43,242 nt of DNA from Anaerolineae bacterium (GCA_025454525.1 JALOOG010000032.1:1-43242); one strand, 5' to 3'. Numbered from the stretch's first letter, positions 17,864-26,169 are shown. Numbers and translations: made by a program. Notes: a model not told the origin generated them from the letters alone.

Positions 17864-18580
17864 TTAGATCGTGTGCAGGTCATTTTCCACTTCACGCACG
17901 CCGGGAATCGCCGCGATCGCGCTCATCAAGCGGTTGATCTGGTCTTGGGGCAATTGCCCGCGCAGGGTGATTTTGCCATTTTCCGCTGTGACATCCAACA
18001 AATGCGGTTGCCACACATGATTACTCAACTCACTGCGTACCCGTTGCACCAAATCGACATCGGTCACTTCTTCGATCGTCTCTTGTAAGTAATCCATACC
18101 CGCCCGCACCTGATATTGAGCATCTTGGGCGCGCTTTTGGAGCGTGTTGGTCGCATTTTCGACGTTTGAACGGGTTTCTTGATAGCTGTTCTTGGCCCGT
18201 TGGCCTAATTCTGCCGCTTGATCTTCGGCCTGTTGCGTGGCACGCATGATCTGATCACGTAACAGAGCGCGCCGACGGCGGCCTTGTTCCGGATCAAAGA
18301 AGAACATCAATACCGCACCGACAAAAGCCCCCACCACGATCGTAAACACCGCTTGCGCTTGTTGCTCTTGGTGACGGATCTGCTGTTCACGGCGCGATTC
18401 GACAAACGGCAGCGTATCGGCAACGCGATCTAAGAGGGCTTCAAACTCCGATTGTAAGTCCCGTCCGGCGCGTTGAATGTCTTTATTGACCTTTTGTAAT
18501 TCGCGATTCGCCTTATCGAGGTCAATTTGCGCCTTTTTGTTTAAGAGGTCTTGTACCCAATTCATAGTTTCTTGGCTCAC
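17864..18580 (-). CDS. BON-domain membrane protein
   Basis: The 238-residue protein has a charged coiled-coil N-terminus (about 10-75), one membrane segment (VFTIVVGAFVGAVLMFFF, about 78-95), an RRRR stop-transfer stretch, a second long helical region, and a C-terminal BON domain (about 170-238, ending VREVENDLHTI). BON domains bind phospholipid and occur in envelope stress proteins such as OsmY. The helix-membrane-helix part resembles YtxH-like proteins. A GTG start at 18580 is supported by AAGGA five bases upstream. It follows the erythromycin-esterase-like gene by only 8 bases, so both are probably in one transcript. Confidence 0.8.
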   Translation of the reverse strand: MSQETMNWVQDLLNKKAQIDLDKANRELQKVNKDIQRAGRDLQSEFEALLDRVADTLPFVESRREQQIRHQEQQAQAVFTIVVGAFVGAVLMFFFDPEQGRRRRALLRDQIMRATQQAEDQAAELGQRAKNSYQETRSNVENATNTLQKRAQDAQYQVRAGMDYLQETIEEVTDVDLVQRVRSELSNHVWQPHLLDVTAENGKITLRGQLPQDQINRLMSAIAAIPGVREVENDLHTI

Positions 18581-18588
18581 TTTCGTCC

Positions 18589-19914
18589 TTAATGGATAGA
18601 TAGATTTAGATCTGGAGTCGCCTCCAGTGGATCAACAGCATGAGTTTCATCAAAATGGATCACGGTATCGAATTGTCTGGGCAAGGAAGCATGAAAGTAA
18701 TGGCTGATGCGTTCGCTCTCCGGCCGATAGATCACGCCGATCGCCCGTTCTAAACGCGGGTGACGCAGTTCACGAGTGGCCAGATGATCGCATCGCAAGT
18801 CTAAGAAGTAATTGGGCATGTCCGCGTCATAAAACACACACTCGTAACTCCCTTCTAAGGCGGGGCGCACCCGTTGACGTTGGGCCGGTTCTCCCCAAGC
18901 TGAAGCGGCCATCACCCACCCGCAATAGGTGGTAAACCCGATGTTATAGCAACTTGCGCCATACTCTTCTCGGGCCAACTGTCCTAAATTGAGTTCCCCC
19001 GCTCGTCCCATTTCGGTCGCCCGGGCATCCCCCAAGTGCGCGTTATGCGCCCATACCACGATCTTGGCCGTGTTTTGTTGCTGGGTGCTAAGATGATCGC
19101 GGAGGGCATTCAACGTCTCTGCCATGTGCCGATCGCGTAAATTCCAAGTCGAAACCCGTCCACCGAACATCGCCCGATAGTAATGTTCGGCGTTTTTGAC
19201 CAAGCGGGCGTTTTGTTCAGCTGCGAACAGGCGATCCGCGCTATGACGATCCGTTTGATCAAGGTAGCGCGTCGATTGCGCTTGTAATTCGATCAATTGT
19301 GCGATCGCCTCTCGTTCACAGGAGGCTTCTAGGTTCAAAGCACTCGCATAACCGTAAGCTTGCGGATCTTCGGCATGATGATCAAAACAGCCATAGCGAT
19401 AGCGCGCCCGTTGCGCCGCCGTTGGATCTACCTGATCTAGGTAAGTGATCACGGCATCGATCGAGGCGTGCAGGCTATACAGGTCTAGCCCATAAAAGCC
19501 AGTGCGTTTATATTCGCGGGGCAAGGCCAAGTTATAAGCGCGCAACCAATCGATGAATGCCGTTACTTGTTGATTGCGCCACATCCATTGAGGAAAGCGA
19601 CGAAACCCGCCTAAGGCCTGCTCTGCTGTCGCATCCGTCCCGTACCCACGCACATATTGATTCACCCGATCGGCATCGGGGAAATCCGCCTCAATCGCCA
19701 CGGCCGTAAAGCCTTTTTCTTCGATCAAGCGTTGGGTGATCGCGGCGCGAGTCTGATAAAATTCCGCTGTGCCATGCGTCGCTTCACCGATTAACACCAC
19801 ACTGGCTTCACCGATCGCGTGGAGCAGTGGATCAAGATCGTTGTTCGCCCCCGTGATCGCATAGGCGTGATCTTCGATCAAACCTGTGAGTGTGGCCGTA
19901 TTCATCTTAAACAT
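18589..19914 (-). CDS. Erythromycin esterase family protein
   Basis: The 441-residue protein carries the family blocks VLIGEATHGTAEFY (His and Glu near 42-50), TAVAIEADFPDADRVNQYV, and KIVVWAHNAHLGDA, which supply the His/Glu residues used for hydrolysis in Ere enzymes. Most chromosomal members of this family are not macrolide esterases, and their substrate is unknown. Two ATGs are possible, at 19914 and 19905; AGG lies about 10 bases before the second. The downstream neighbour is the BON-domain membrane gene, 8 bases away. No resistance function is claimed. Confidence 0.87.
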   Translation of the reverse strand: MFKMNTATLTGLIEDHAYAITGANNDLDPLLHAIGEASVVLIGEATHGTAEFYQTRAAITQRLIEEKGFTAVAIEADFPDADRVNQYVRGYGTDATAEQALGGFRRFPQWMWRNQQVTAFIDWLRAYNLALPREYKRTGFYGLDLYSLHASIDAVITYLDQVDPTAAQRARYRYGCFDHHAEDPQAYGYASALNLEASCEREAIAQLIELQAQSTRYLDQTDRHSADRLFAAEQNARLVKNAEHYYRAMFGGRVSTWNLRDRHMAETLNALRDHLSTQQQNTAKIVVWAHNAHLGDARATEMGRAGELNLGQLAREEYGASCYNIGFTTYCGWVMAASAWGEPAQRQRVRPALEGSYECVFYDADMPNYFLDLRCDHLATRELRHPRLERAIGVIYRPESERISHYFHASLPRQFDTVIHFDETHAVDPLEATPDLNLSIH

Positions 19915-20015
19915 GCCTACAGACCCCCGTCTGAACCGTCGGTCACTTCCCCTCTATTCAAACAAGCGAGAACTAACGCGGCATGAGAAAGAGATAATGA
20001 ATTTGGTAATTTTGG

Positions 20016-20522
20016 CTAGTCCTCAGTTTCCACATGCCCATTCATGCCCACCGCATGGAGCGCGAGATCGGCGCGTTTTTGATCTTTGGCCCGGCTAGTG
20101 CCAAAATCCCCGCGTAACACTTTCAGCGCATAACGTTCACGTTCGATCTCCTTACGGGTGCGAACGCCCATGCCGCGCCAAAATCCTAAAGGTGGACACC
20201 ACCCTTGAGTCGCATGTTGAAACAAAAAGGGCAACACCACCACCGGCACCAGTAACCACCAACGATTGCGCGTGGATAACACCACACCAGCAAAGGCCAG
20301 CGTTGAGCTGGTCACTTCCAGCACGCGCTCAATATCCCACTCTTGTTCTAAGGCCTCGATCCGTGCGGTGAGTTCCGCGGGGGTCGCGCTGACCATTAAG
20401 CGAATCCGTTGTTCGGTCTCACGATCGATCAAGTGATTCACCTCTGGATCGGTGTTAGCACGCACCGGATCCTGATAATCTTGTTGGATCATTTCGATCC
20501 GCTCATCGTTTTTGCGTGGCAT
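20016..20522 (-). CDS. Small membrane protein, DUF2892-like
   Basis: The 168-residue product has a charged N-terminus (about 1-65), two closely spaced hydrophobic segments (about 69-83 TSSTLAFAGVVL and 88-104 WWLLVPVVVLPFLFQ) and a basic C-terminal tail with WRGMGVRTRKEIERERYALK. This layout (short hairpin of two helices followed by a Cys-containing GWCPP stretch) resembles DUF2892/YgaP-type inner-membrane modules, but without the rhodanese domain. GGAG lies seven bases before the ATG. It appears to be monocistronic. Function is unknown. Confidence 0.72.
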   Translation of the reverse strand: MPRKNDERIEMIQQDYQDPVRANTDPEVNHLIDRETEQRIRLMVSATPAELTARIEALEQEWDIERVLEVTSSTLAFAGVVLSTRNRWWLLVPVVVLPFLFQHATQGWCPPLGFWRGMGVRTRKEIERERYALKVLRGDFGTSRAKDQKRADLALHAVGMNGHVETED

Positions 20523-20632
20523 CGGTCTACTCCGTAATCTCTATCATAATAAATATGATAATTTTAGCGAGAGCCGGAGTCAAATGAGGGGGTTATAAAC
20601 GTTCTGATGACGGGTGAATGGGGGGCTTTATT

Positions 20633-20664
20633 CCAAGCGCTTAGACCACAAGCCAAGCGCTTGG
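20633..20664. repeat. Paired CCAAGCGCTT palindromes
   Basis: CCAAGCGCTTAG (20633-20644) is followed ten bases later by the perfect 12-base palindrome CCAAGCGCTTGG (20653-20664), six bases before the stop of the next minus-strand gene. It could be a paired protein-binding site or a hairpin; no T-tract follows on either strand. Confidence 0.5.
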
Positions 20665-20670
20665 GGCGGA

Positions 20671-21435
20671 TTATTGGATAACGACACTATCGACGACTTC
20701 CCAGATTTCTTCCTCTAATTGATCCCACTCTAGATCGCAGCCTGTGGAGAAGATCATCACGTAGATCTGATCCTCTACTAAAATAAACACATCGCGTCCG
20801 TAGGGTTGACAACCGTCGGGATTCTCCAAATTGACTCTAAAAAAATAATCACGCACGCCGGCCGGATACCCGCTGACCGATGTACTGAAGACATCCACCA
20901 GCTGCCCACGCACTCCTTCGTTAATCATATAGACATCGTTATGATATTGCCAAACATCTTGATACCCGCGCCGATGGGTAACACCTAGCCACATCCCTAA
21001 TGTTGGAGCGCCGGTTCTTCGGATATGTATCGTACATTTCAAAAATTCGTTATCCACGCATTGATCATTTTGCCAGCCGGGTGGGATCATCATCGATAAG
21101 CGTTGATGTGTGTATGGGCGTGGTTGATTCAGCGCGATAAACAGCACATAGCCTATAAACGCGAATATCAAAAGCGACGGGATCGCCCAAAGTACCCCTT
21201 CGATCCCTTGTTGCGATTTGCGGATCGGTTTGACCGCTTCGGGGTTAAAGGGGATTTCGCGCTTAACAGGTGGAAGTGGTTTTTTCAATTTGGCTTCGAT
21301 CTGATCGATCTTCGAGATCCATTCCATCGCGATCGGATGATCGATCGTGGTTAAGAACCTACGGGCCTCTTGGTATTTTTTATCACGGATCAGCCCTTTG
21401 GCGTGTAACATCTTGCTTTCTAATTCAGTTGGCAT
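20671..21435 (-). CDS. Single-pass membrane protein of unknown function
   Basis: The 254-residue product starts with a helical TPR-like segment (about 1-50, AKGLIRDKKYQEARRFL), a proline- and lysine-rich linker, one membrane helix (about 82-102, LWAIPSLLIFAFIGYVLFIAL) and a C-terminal extracytoplasmic domain of about 150 residues beginning SMMIPPGWQND. That part has four cysteines (in QNDQCVDNEFLKCT, DGCQPYG and STGCDL) that could form disulphides, and resembles PsbP/DUF1795-like folds that begin with a similar IPxGW motif. The permease gene upstream ends 10 bases before this start, so it is likely in the transporter transcript. Confidence 0.7.
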   Translation of the reverse strand: MPTELESKMLHAKGLIRDKKYQEARRFLTTIDHPIAMEWISKIDQIEAKLKKPLPPVKREIPFNPEAVKPIRKSQQGIEGVLWAIPSLLIFAFIGYVLFIALNQPRPYTHQRLSMMIPPGWQNDQCVDNEFLKCTIHIRRTGAPTLGMWLGVTHRRGYQDVWQYHNDVYMINEGVRGQLVDVFSTSVSGYPAGVRDYFFRVNLENPDGCQPYGRDVFILVEDQIYVMIFSTGCDLEWDQLEEEIWEVVDSVVIQ

Positions 21436-21445
21436 AGGGCCCCTC

Positions 21446-22303
21446 CTAACGAGTCACTTGTTTCGTCCTGCGTTCAAGATAGCGCACGAACATTGATCCG
21501 ATCAAGGTGAGGGTGAGGTAGATAAAAGCGATCACCAGATAGGTTTCAACCGTCTGAAAGCTGTTACTGGCATACAAGCGCCCGATCTGGGTGACATCGC
21601 GGATCGAAAGCGCCGAAACCAACGACGAATCCTTGATCATCGCGATCAAGTCATTGCCTAATGGGGGTAATACCCGCCGAAACGCTTGGGGCAAGATCAC
21701 TAAGCGCATCGTCTGAAAATAGGTCATGCCTAAGGCGCGGGCTGCTTCTCCCTGTCCTTTATCGATCGATTGAATGCCGGCCCGCACCGTCTCCGAGATA
21801 AACGCGCCATAGGCAAACCCTAGCGCGATGATCGCGGGGGTGGGGACACCGGCCCGCACATTTACGCCCGTGATGCGCTCCACAATTTGCGGGAAGATCA
21901 CATAAGTCCCGATCAACAACACGATCAAGATCGGTAAGCCGCGCACCACTTCCACATAAACCGTTAACAGATGATAGAGCAACGCATGTAAGACCGTGAC
22001 GGGTGAGCGAAAATGAACGTTTTTGGGGGGATTAGCGCGCACCAAGCCGATCAACAGCCCTAAGGCCACCGCGATCACATAAGCGCAGCCAGCAACGAAT
22101 AGAGTCATCGGGATGCCCGCACGCAACGTCTCAAAAATTTCCCGATAGAGCGGATCGGCGATAATCGCCCATGCCAACAAAATCCACCCGACGATCAAGA
22201 TCACCAACCAAAACGGGAGATTGCGATAAAAGTGGCTAGTTGGGGCAACCCGTGCGCTAGAAGCCGCTTGTTGTGCCGGAAGATCGTCGATCGTGGTCAT
22301 CAT
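21446..22303 (-). CDS. Amino-acid ABC transporter permease (HisM/GlnP type)
   Basis: This inner-membrane permease of a polar amino-acid uptake system has several hydrophobic segments. It carries the cytoplasmic EAA loop that contacts the ATPase: GEAARALGMTYFQTMRLVIL followed by PQAFRRVLPPLGND. Residues 1-28 form a hydrophilic tail. The GAGG upstream fits either of two adjacent ATGs (22303 or 22300). It follows the binding-protein gene after a 119-base gap with hairpins and precedes the small membrane protein by 10 bases. No ATP-binding subunit is in the window, so it must be supplied from elsewhere. Confidence 0.93.
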   Translation of the reverse strand: MMTTIDDLPAQQAASSARVAPTSHFYRNLPFWLVILIVGWILLAWAIIADPLYREIFETLRAGIPMTLFVAGCAYVIAVALGLLIGLVRANPPKNVHFRSPVTVLHALLYHLLTVYVEVVRGLPILIVLLIGTYVIFPQIVERITGVNVRAGVPTPAIIALGFAYGAFISETVRAGIQSIDKGQGEAARALGMTYFQTMRLVILPQAFRRVLPPLGNDLIAMIKDSSLVSALSIRDVTQIGRLYASNSFQTVETYLVIAFIYLTLTLIGSMFVRYLERRTKQVTR

Positions 22304-22320
22304 GGCCTCGCTTTATTTAT

Positions 22321-22404
22321 GAAGGGAATCACCAAAAACGTAAAATCCCTTCATGATGTGTGAAGGGTGACGCAAGCCGTCCCTTCCTCATGTTTGAGGA
22401 AGGG
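22321..22404 (-). promoter_or_regulatory. Intercistronic hairpins between binding-protein and permease genes
   Basis: Three GAAGGG/CCCTTC-type inverted repeats occur in series. CCCTTCCTCA (22381-22390) pairs with TGAGGAAGGG (22395-22404). CCCTTCA (22347-22353) pairs with TGAAGGG (22361-22367). TCCCTTC (22346-22352) can instead pair with GAAGGGA (22321-22327). The last two are mutually exclusive. Such hairpins commonly stabilise the binding-protein message and reduce permease expression. Confidence 0.55.
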
Positions 22405-22422
22405 ATTTAGAGATGAGGTTTC

Positions 22423-23904
22423 TTATTCGGTAGGCGGCTCAAACCACCGAGCATTGAGCATTTCCAACGTGCCGTCCCGGGCCATATCCGCTAACGCAAG
22501 ATTGACCGCCCGCGTTAATTCGGAATCCAACGGGAAGATAAAACCCAGTTGCTCACCCGCGTTAAAGGGTTCACCTGTGATCTGGATCGTTTCGGCATTT
22601 TCAGAGAGATACCCTAAGGCTGCGATGTTATCGATCACCACCGCATCAACATCGCCTGCGATCAACGATTGCACCGCGAGTCCGAAAGTCTCAAAGCCAA
22701 GGATGCGTTCTTCACCGCCCAATTGTTGCGCGGCTGCGAGATAGTTGGTCGTCCCGGTTTGAGTGGCCACGGTTAACTCAGAGTTGGCGACCAATTCTTC
22801 AATTGATGCGAACCGATCTTCACCCACGCGAGTCACCAACACCTGACTTAGGGTGACATACGGCACAGAGAAAGCGACTTGTTCGCGGCGTTCCTCGGTA
22901 ATGGTGATCCCGTCGCCGGCCATATCAAATTGCCCTTGACCCACCGATAGGATCATGCCTTCCCATGCGGTTTCGATAAATTCCGGCACACAATTCAGGC
23001 GGGCGCAAATTTCATTAACGGCATCGTAATCCCAACCCATGCCTTGACCGTCATCACCCAACATATTGAAGGGCGGATAGGCGTTTTCGACCGCTACAGT
23101 AATCGCTTGACCCCCCAGATCGGGTAACGGTTGTGGGAACCATTTTTGATTTAAGAAATCCAACATGCCGTCTGCTTGCATGGCGAGTAAGGCCGCGTCA
23201 AAGGCCGCAGTTAACTCCGATCCTTTGGGGAAGATAAACCCTAATTGTTCACCGGATTGGAACGGCTCACCCGTGATCTGGATTGCGTCCGCATTTTCGC
23301 CAAGATAGCCTTGAGCGGCAATGTTATCGATCACCACCGCGTCAATATCACCCGCGATCAACGCTTGCACCGCGAGTCCGAAGGTCTCAAAGCCAAGCAA
23401 GCGTTCTTCCCCGCCTAACAATTCTGTGGCGGCGAGGTAGTTGGTCGTTCCGGTTTGCGTCCCGACGATCAAGTCCGCATTTGCGACCAATTCATCCGTG
23501 CTGCTAAAGCGATCTTCTTCGATCCGCGTCAATAAGACTTGGCTTAAGGTGACATAGGGAATCGAAAAATCGACCTGTTCGCGGCGTTCTTCGGTAATGG
23601 TGATGCCGTCCCCGGCCATGTCAAATTGCCCTTGCGAAACCGCTAAGATCATGCCTTCCCAGGCGGTCTCCACAAATTCCGGTGTACAGTTCAAACGACG
23701 GCAGATCTCGTTGACCGTATCATAATCCCACCCCATACCTTGCCCGTCCTCACCCAACATATTGAAGGGGGGATAAGCGTTTTCTACAGCGACGGTGATC
23801 ACGCGGCCGTCTAGATCAGGTAATGCAGGGGTTTCTTCTTGGGCGGTCAACGGCAACCATAACGCCGCGATCACCAAGAGTAACAGTAAGCTACGAATTT
23901 TCAT
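22423..23904 (-). CDS. Tandem-duplicated amino-acid substrate-binding protein (two SBP_bac_3 domains)
   Basis: This is an exported solute receptor for the adjacent permease. A signal peptide (residues 1-21) is followed by two near-identical type-3 binding domains (about 28-259 and 260-489). Each has VAVENAYPPFNMLG, MGWDYD(T/A)VNEICRRLNC-like, DMAGDGITITEERREQV, TQTGTTNYLAA and IDAVVIDNIAA-like blocks. Most positions are identical between the halves. The ATG at 23904 is chosen because GAGGAG lies 8 bases upstream; a GTG at 23913 would abut the ribosome site. Two fused receptors could increase capture rate or let the halves bind different ligands. Stand-alone family members are usually about 250 residues. 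Confidence 0.93.
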   Translation of the reverse strand: MKIRSLLLLLVIAALWLPLTAQEETPALPDLDGRVITVAVENAYPPFNMLGEDGQGMGWDYDTVNEICRRLNCTPEFVETAWEGMILAVSQGQFDMAGDGITITEERREQVDFSIPYVTLSQVLLTRIEEDRFSSTDELVANADLIVGTQTGTTNYLAATELLGGEERLLGFETFGLAVQALIAGDIDAVVIDNIAAQGYLGENADAIQITGEPFQSGEQLGFIFPKGSELTAAFDAALLAMQADGMLDFLNQKWFPQPLPDLGGQAITVAVENAYPPFNMLGDDGQGMGWDYDAVNEICARLNCVPEFIETAWEGMILSVGQGQFDMAGDGITITEERREQVAFSVPYVTLSQVLVTRVGEDRFASIEELVANSELTVATQTGTTNYLAAAQQLGGEERILGFETFGLAVQSLIAGDVDAVVIDNIAALGYLSENAETIQITGEPFNAGEQLGFIFPLDSELTRAVNLALADMARDGTLEMLNARWFEPPTE

Positions 23905-23954
23905 CAGGTTCACTCCTCAAAAGTTAACATTGGGTGAATGGATTTCCAAAGAAT

Positions 23955-23996
23955 TTAACACCTGTTAAGCATAGCCAGTTTTATCAAAATCGACAA
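23955..23996 (-). promoter_or_regulatory. Promoter with overlapping operator for the binding-protein gene
   Basis: On the minus strand TTGTCG (23996-23991) and TATGCT (23973-23968) are spaced by 17 bases. An inverted repeat TTAACA-CC-TGTTAA (23955-23968) overlaps the last -10 base and the expected transcription start near 23961. That is the classic position for a repressor site. Confidence 0.6.
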
Positions 23997-24144
23997 ATCA
24001 GCAATGCCTTCGCGTGCATCAAGTCGTCACAAATGTTACGATTTTTCCGTACATCTGTTCTATCATGAGACTCATCGGCGATTCTCGCTGATTTCACATG
24101 CAAAGGTGTTACGTTTTTTCTTACGATGAATGAGGTAGAAACTG

Positions 24145-24333
24145 ATGAGCGATTCTCTGGTGTCGGTGTTCATGGCATTTTTGATCCTTCAGATCTTGTT
24201 AGATCTGGGATTATTTGGGTTATTTGTGGCGGTTTGTGCGCGCAATCGGGCCTTAGAGGAACAGTTAGACGCGGAAAAACGTCGGCGTGAGGCTTGGTGG
24301 TCGGGGGGTGATCTCGATCTGGGTCAAAAGTAG
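24145..24333 (+). CDS. Small single-pass membrane protein
   Basis: The 62-residue product has one hydrophobic segment (about 8-32, FMAFLILQILLDLGLFGLFV) followed by a charged helical tail with ALEEQLDAEKRRREAWW. GAGG lies 9 bases before the ATG. It is divergent from the binding-protein gene and 44 bases upstream of rdgB. I do not recognise a family; the topology is like the short-anchor, coiled-tail proteins that associate with membrane complexes. Confidence 0.65.
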   Translation: MSDSLVSVFMAFLILQILLDLGLFGLFVAVCARNRALEEQLDAEKRRREAWWSGGDLDLGQK

Positions 24334-24377
24334 GGTTACAATCACTTTTTTAGACCACCCTTGAGAGGAAACAACAC

Positions 24378-24977
24378 ATGCGGTTATTGATCGCCACACA
24401 GAATCCGGGCAAACGTAAGGAATTTCAGCACTTGTTAGGGGACTTGGCAGTTGAATTGGTGTTACCGTCAGAAGTAGGGCTTGGGGATTTAGAAGTCGCT
24501 GAAATTGGGGACACCTTTGAAGCGAATGCGATCCTAAAGGCACAAGCTTTTGCGGAGCGGAGTGGGCTATATACCCTTGCCGATGATTCGGGTTTAATGG
24601 TCGACGCATTAGACGGCCGACCGGGCCTCTATTCGGCCCGGTATGGCGGGCCGGGGCTTGATGATCACGGCCGGCGGCAAAAATTGTTAGATGAGCTACT
24701 CTATGTCCATGATCCTGAACGCGGCGCGCAATTTGTGGCGGTGATCGCTTTAGCCAACCCACAGACCTTAGGCTGTCAAGTGGTGGAAGGTATCGTGCGC
24801 GGGCGGATCATCCATGAAGAACGCGGAAATAATGGCTTCGGTTATGATCCGATCTTTCAGCCCGACGGTTATGATCAGACCTTAGCAGAAATGGACGAAG
24901 GCTTTAAAAATCGTTTGAGTCACCGTGGACGCGCTGTCGAAAAGGTGATCCCATTGTTGCAAGAGATCATGGGCTAA
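24378..24977 (+). CDS. rdgB: Non-canonical purine NTP pyrophosphatase (RdgB/HAM1)
   Basis: The enzyme hydrolyses dITP, XTP and related damaged purine nucleotides to monophosphates, keeping them out of DNA and RNA. All family motifs are present: ATQNPGK at 6-12, FEANA at 47-51, ADDSGL at 68-73 with the catalytic Asp, GLYSARYGG, GFGYDPIF and KNRLSHRGRA near the C-terminus. Length (199 residues) is standard. GAGAGGAA lies about 9 bases before the ATG. A TTACAAT at 24336-24342 could be a -10 just upstream, so the gene may be transcribed separately from the small membrane protein. Confidence 0.95.
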   Translation: MRLLIATQNPGKRKEFQHLLGDLAVELVLPSEVGLGDLEVAEIGDTFEANAILKAQAFAERSGLYTLADDSGLMVDALDGRPGLYSARYGGPGLDDHGRRQKLLDELLYVHDPERGAQFVAVIALANPQTLGCQVVEGIVRGRIIHEERGNNGFGYDPIFQPDGYDQTLAEMDEGFKNRLSHRGRAVEKVIPLLQEIMG

Positions 24978-25181
24978 CTGACTCTGAACATCGCAAAGTC
25001 CCTGATACCTCATAGCACACCGGCCGATTCCTTAGCCCACATTTGGATAAAGCGCTAGGAGTCGGTTTTAACAGTTCGGAAAGCTTCTTTTCGCATTTCG
25101 CCTTCTGTATCAAGGGATAAACCGCATTTGAAGCCTGTGTTAACGTTCCATTTGAAAATGTTAAAATGTTGAAAAAAGTAG

Positions 25182-25210
25182 TTGACATCCCTCGCGATCC
25201 GCTGTATGAT
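25182..25210 (+). promoter_or_regulatory. Near-consensus sigma70 promoter of a small gene
   Basis: TTGACA (25182-25187) is perfect, TATGAT (25205-25210) is one base off, and the spacer is exactly 17 bases. The start codon is about 60 bases downstream. It is the strongest promoter-like sequence noticed in the window. The remainder of the 24978-25272 gap shows no gene. Confidence 0.85.
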
Positions 25211-25272
25211 GAGTTTAATCATTTGAATTAAATTGAATGATGGAAATCAATCACAAAAGGAGCGGTGCGATC

Positions 25273-25425
25273 ATGAACTCATTAGACTATCGTCTTACAG
25301 AAGAATATCGGCGGGAACAAATTCGGATCGCGGATCAAGAGCGGTTAGCCAAAGAAGCTTTAGAAGCGCAACGGCGCAAACCCCAAGGCCCACAACACCG
25401 CGACCATAACTCATCAGGCAATTAG
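25273..25425 (+). CDS. Small charged protein (50 residues)
   Basis: The ATG at 25273 is chosen over an upstream one at 25237 because AAGGAG lies about 10 bases before it. The product MNSLDYRLTEEYRREQIRIA... is highly charged and predicted to be a single long helix (about 5-38) with a polar tail. It has a near-consensus promoter and a strong terminator of its own, so it is a discrete and probably abundant transcript. The family is not recognised. A role as a small regulatory protein, or a transcript that also acts as RNA, is possible but not shown. Confidence 0.7.
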   Translation: MNSLDYRLTEEYRREQIRIADQERLAKEALEAQRRKPQGPQHRDHNSSGN

Positions 25426-25448
25426 TGTCTCTACCCCCACAGAGACTT

Positions 25449-25486
25449 GCAAAACGACACCCATCGCGGTGTCGTTTGCATTTTTT
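25449..25486 (+). terminator. Strong rho-independent terminator
   Basis: AAACGACACC (25452-25461) pairs with GGTGTCGTTT (25468-25477) around a 6-base loop, with extra GC pairs outside a one-base bulge and a run of six T at 25481-25486. A smaller GTCTCT/AGAGAC hairpin precedes it. Confidence 0.93.
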
Positions 25487-25536
25487 GTCTGATTTCTCCA
25501 TAATAGGGCCAGAGTTAAAAGTTTGAGAAGTTTTCA

Positions 25537-26169
25537 ATGCTAGAAGAAAATACGATGATGGCCTTTAAACCCGCCCATGAGATGATTATTACGGATCTAG
25601 AGACCCTAAAAGTCTTAGCCGACCCGTTACGCTTGAGCATTATCGAATACCTAAGCCGCCCCGGCACAGTCAAAAAGATCGCCGAGAAATTGGACAAACC
25701 CCCGACCAAACTTTACTATCACTTTAACCTCTTGGAAAAACATGGGCTGATTACCCTCGTTGATACGCGGATCGTCTCTGGCATCATCGAAAAGCATTAT
25801 CAGGCATCGGCGCGATCCTATCGCTTACAACGTGGCTTACTCTCCCCCGGATCAGAAGAACCCGGACAAGGCCTCGACATCACCTTGTCTAGTCTGTTCG
25901 CTGATAGCCGCAATGACCTGATGCAAAGTATCCGCGACGGTGTGGTCAAATTGGATGAGGATTCCGCGGATATTGAGCGCTTGCTGCTGATCCAATATCG
26001 GCTGTTGCTGGATTCCGGACAACTCCATGAGTTTTTGCAACGCTTACGCGGCCTTTTGCGGGAATATCAAGATGTCTCGGATCGCAATGCCGCGCAAAAT
26101 GACACGATCACCTATAAGGGTTTGATCGTCTCGTATCCCAGCAGCCGCTTGTTAGATGATGAAGGCTAA
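25537..26169 (+). CDS. ArsR-type winged-helix transcriptional regulator
   Basis: Residues 18-80 form an ArsR-like winged helix: LETLKVLADPLRLSIIEYL, then KIAEKLDKPPTKLYYHFNLL (recognition helix) and HGLITLVDTRIVSGIIEKHY (wing). The C-terminal 120 residues are a helical effector or dimerisation region with no visible Cys/His metal site. ATGs at 25537, 25555 and 25558 are all possible; none has a strong ribosome site. Its 3' end overlaps a convergent small gene by 4 bases. Target genes are not evident. Confidence 0.82.
   Translation: MLEENTMMAFKPAHEMIITDLETLKVLADPLRLSIIEYLSRPGTVKKIAEKLDKPPTKLYYHFNLLEKHGLITLVDTRIVSGIIEKHYQASARSYRLQRGLLSPGSEEPGQGLDITLSSLFADSRNDLMQSIRDGVVKLDEDSADIERLLLIQYRLLLDSGQLHEFLQRLRGLLREYQDVSDRNAAQNDTITYKGLIVSYPSSRLLDDEG

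Noticed and set aside
18589..19914. Macrolide resistance esterase
   Set aside because: Most chromosomal members of the family do not hydrolyse macrolides; the motifs alone cannot decide.
24967..25188. Minus-strand frame of 73 codons between rdgB and the small charged gene
   Set aside because: No ribosome site, and it lies across the strong plus-strand promoter.
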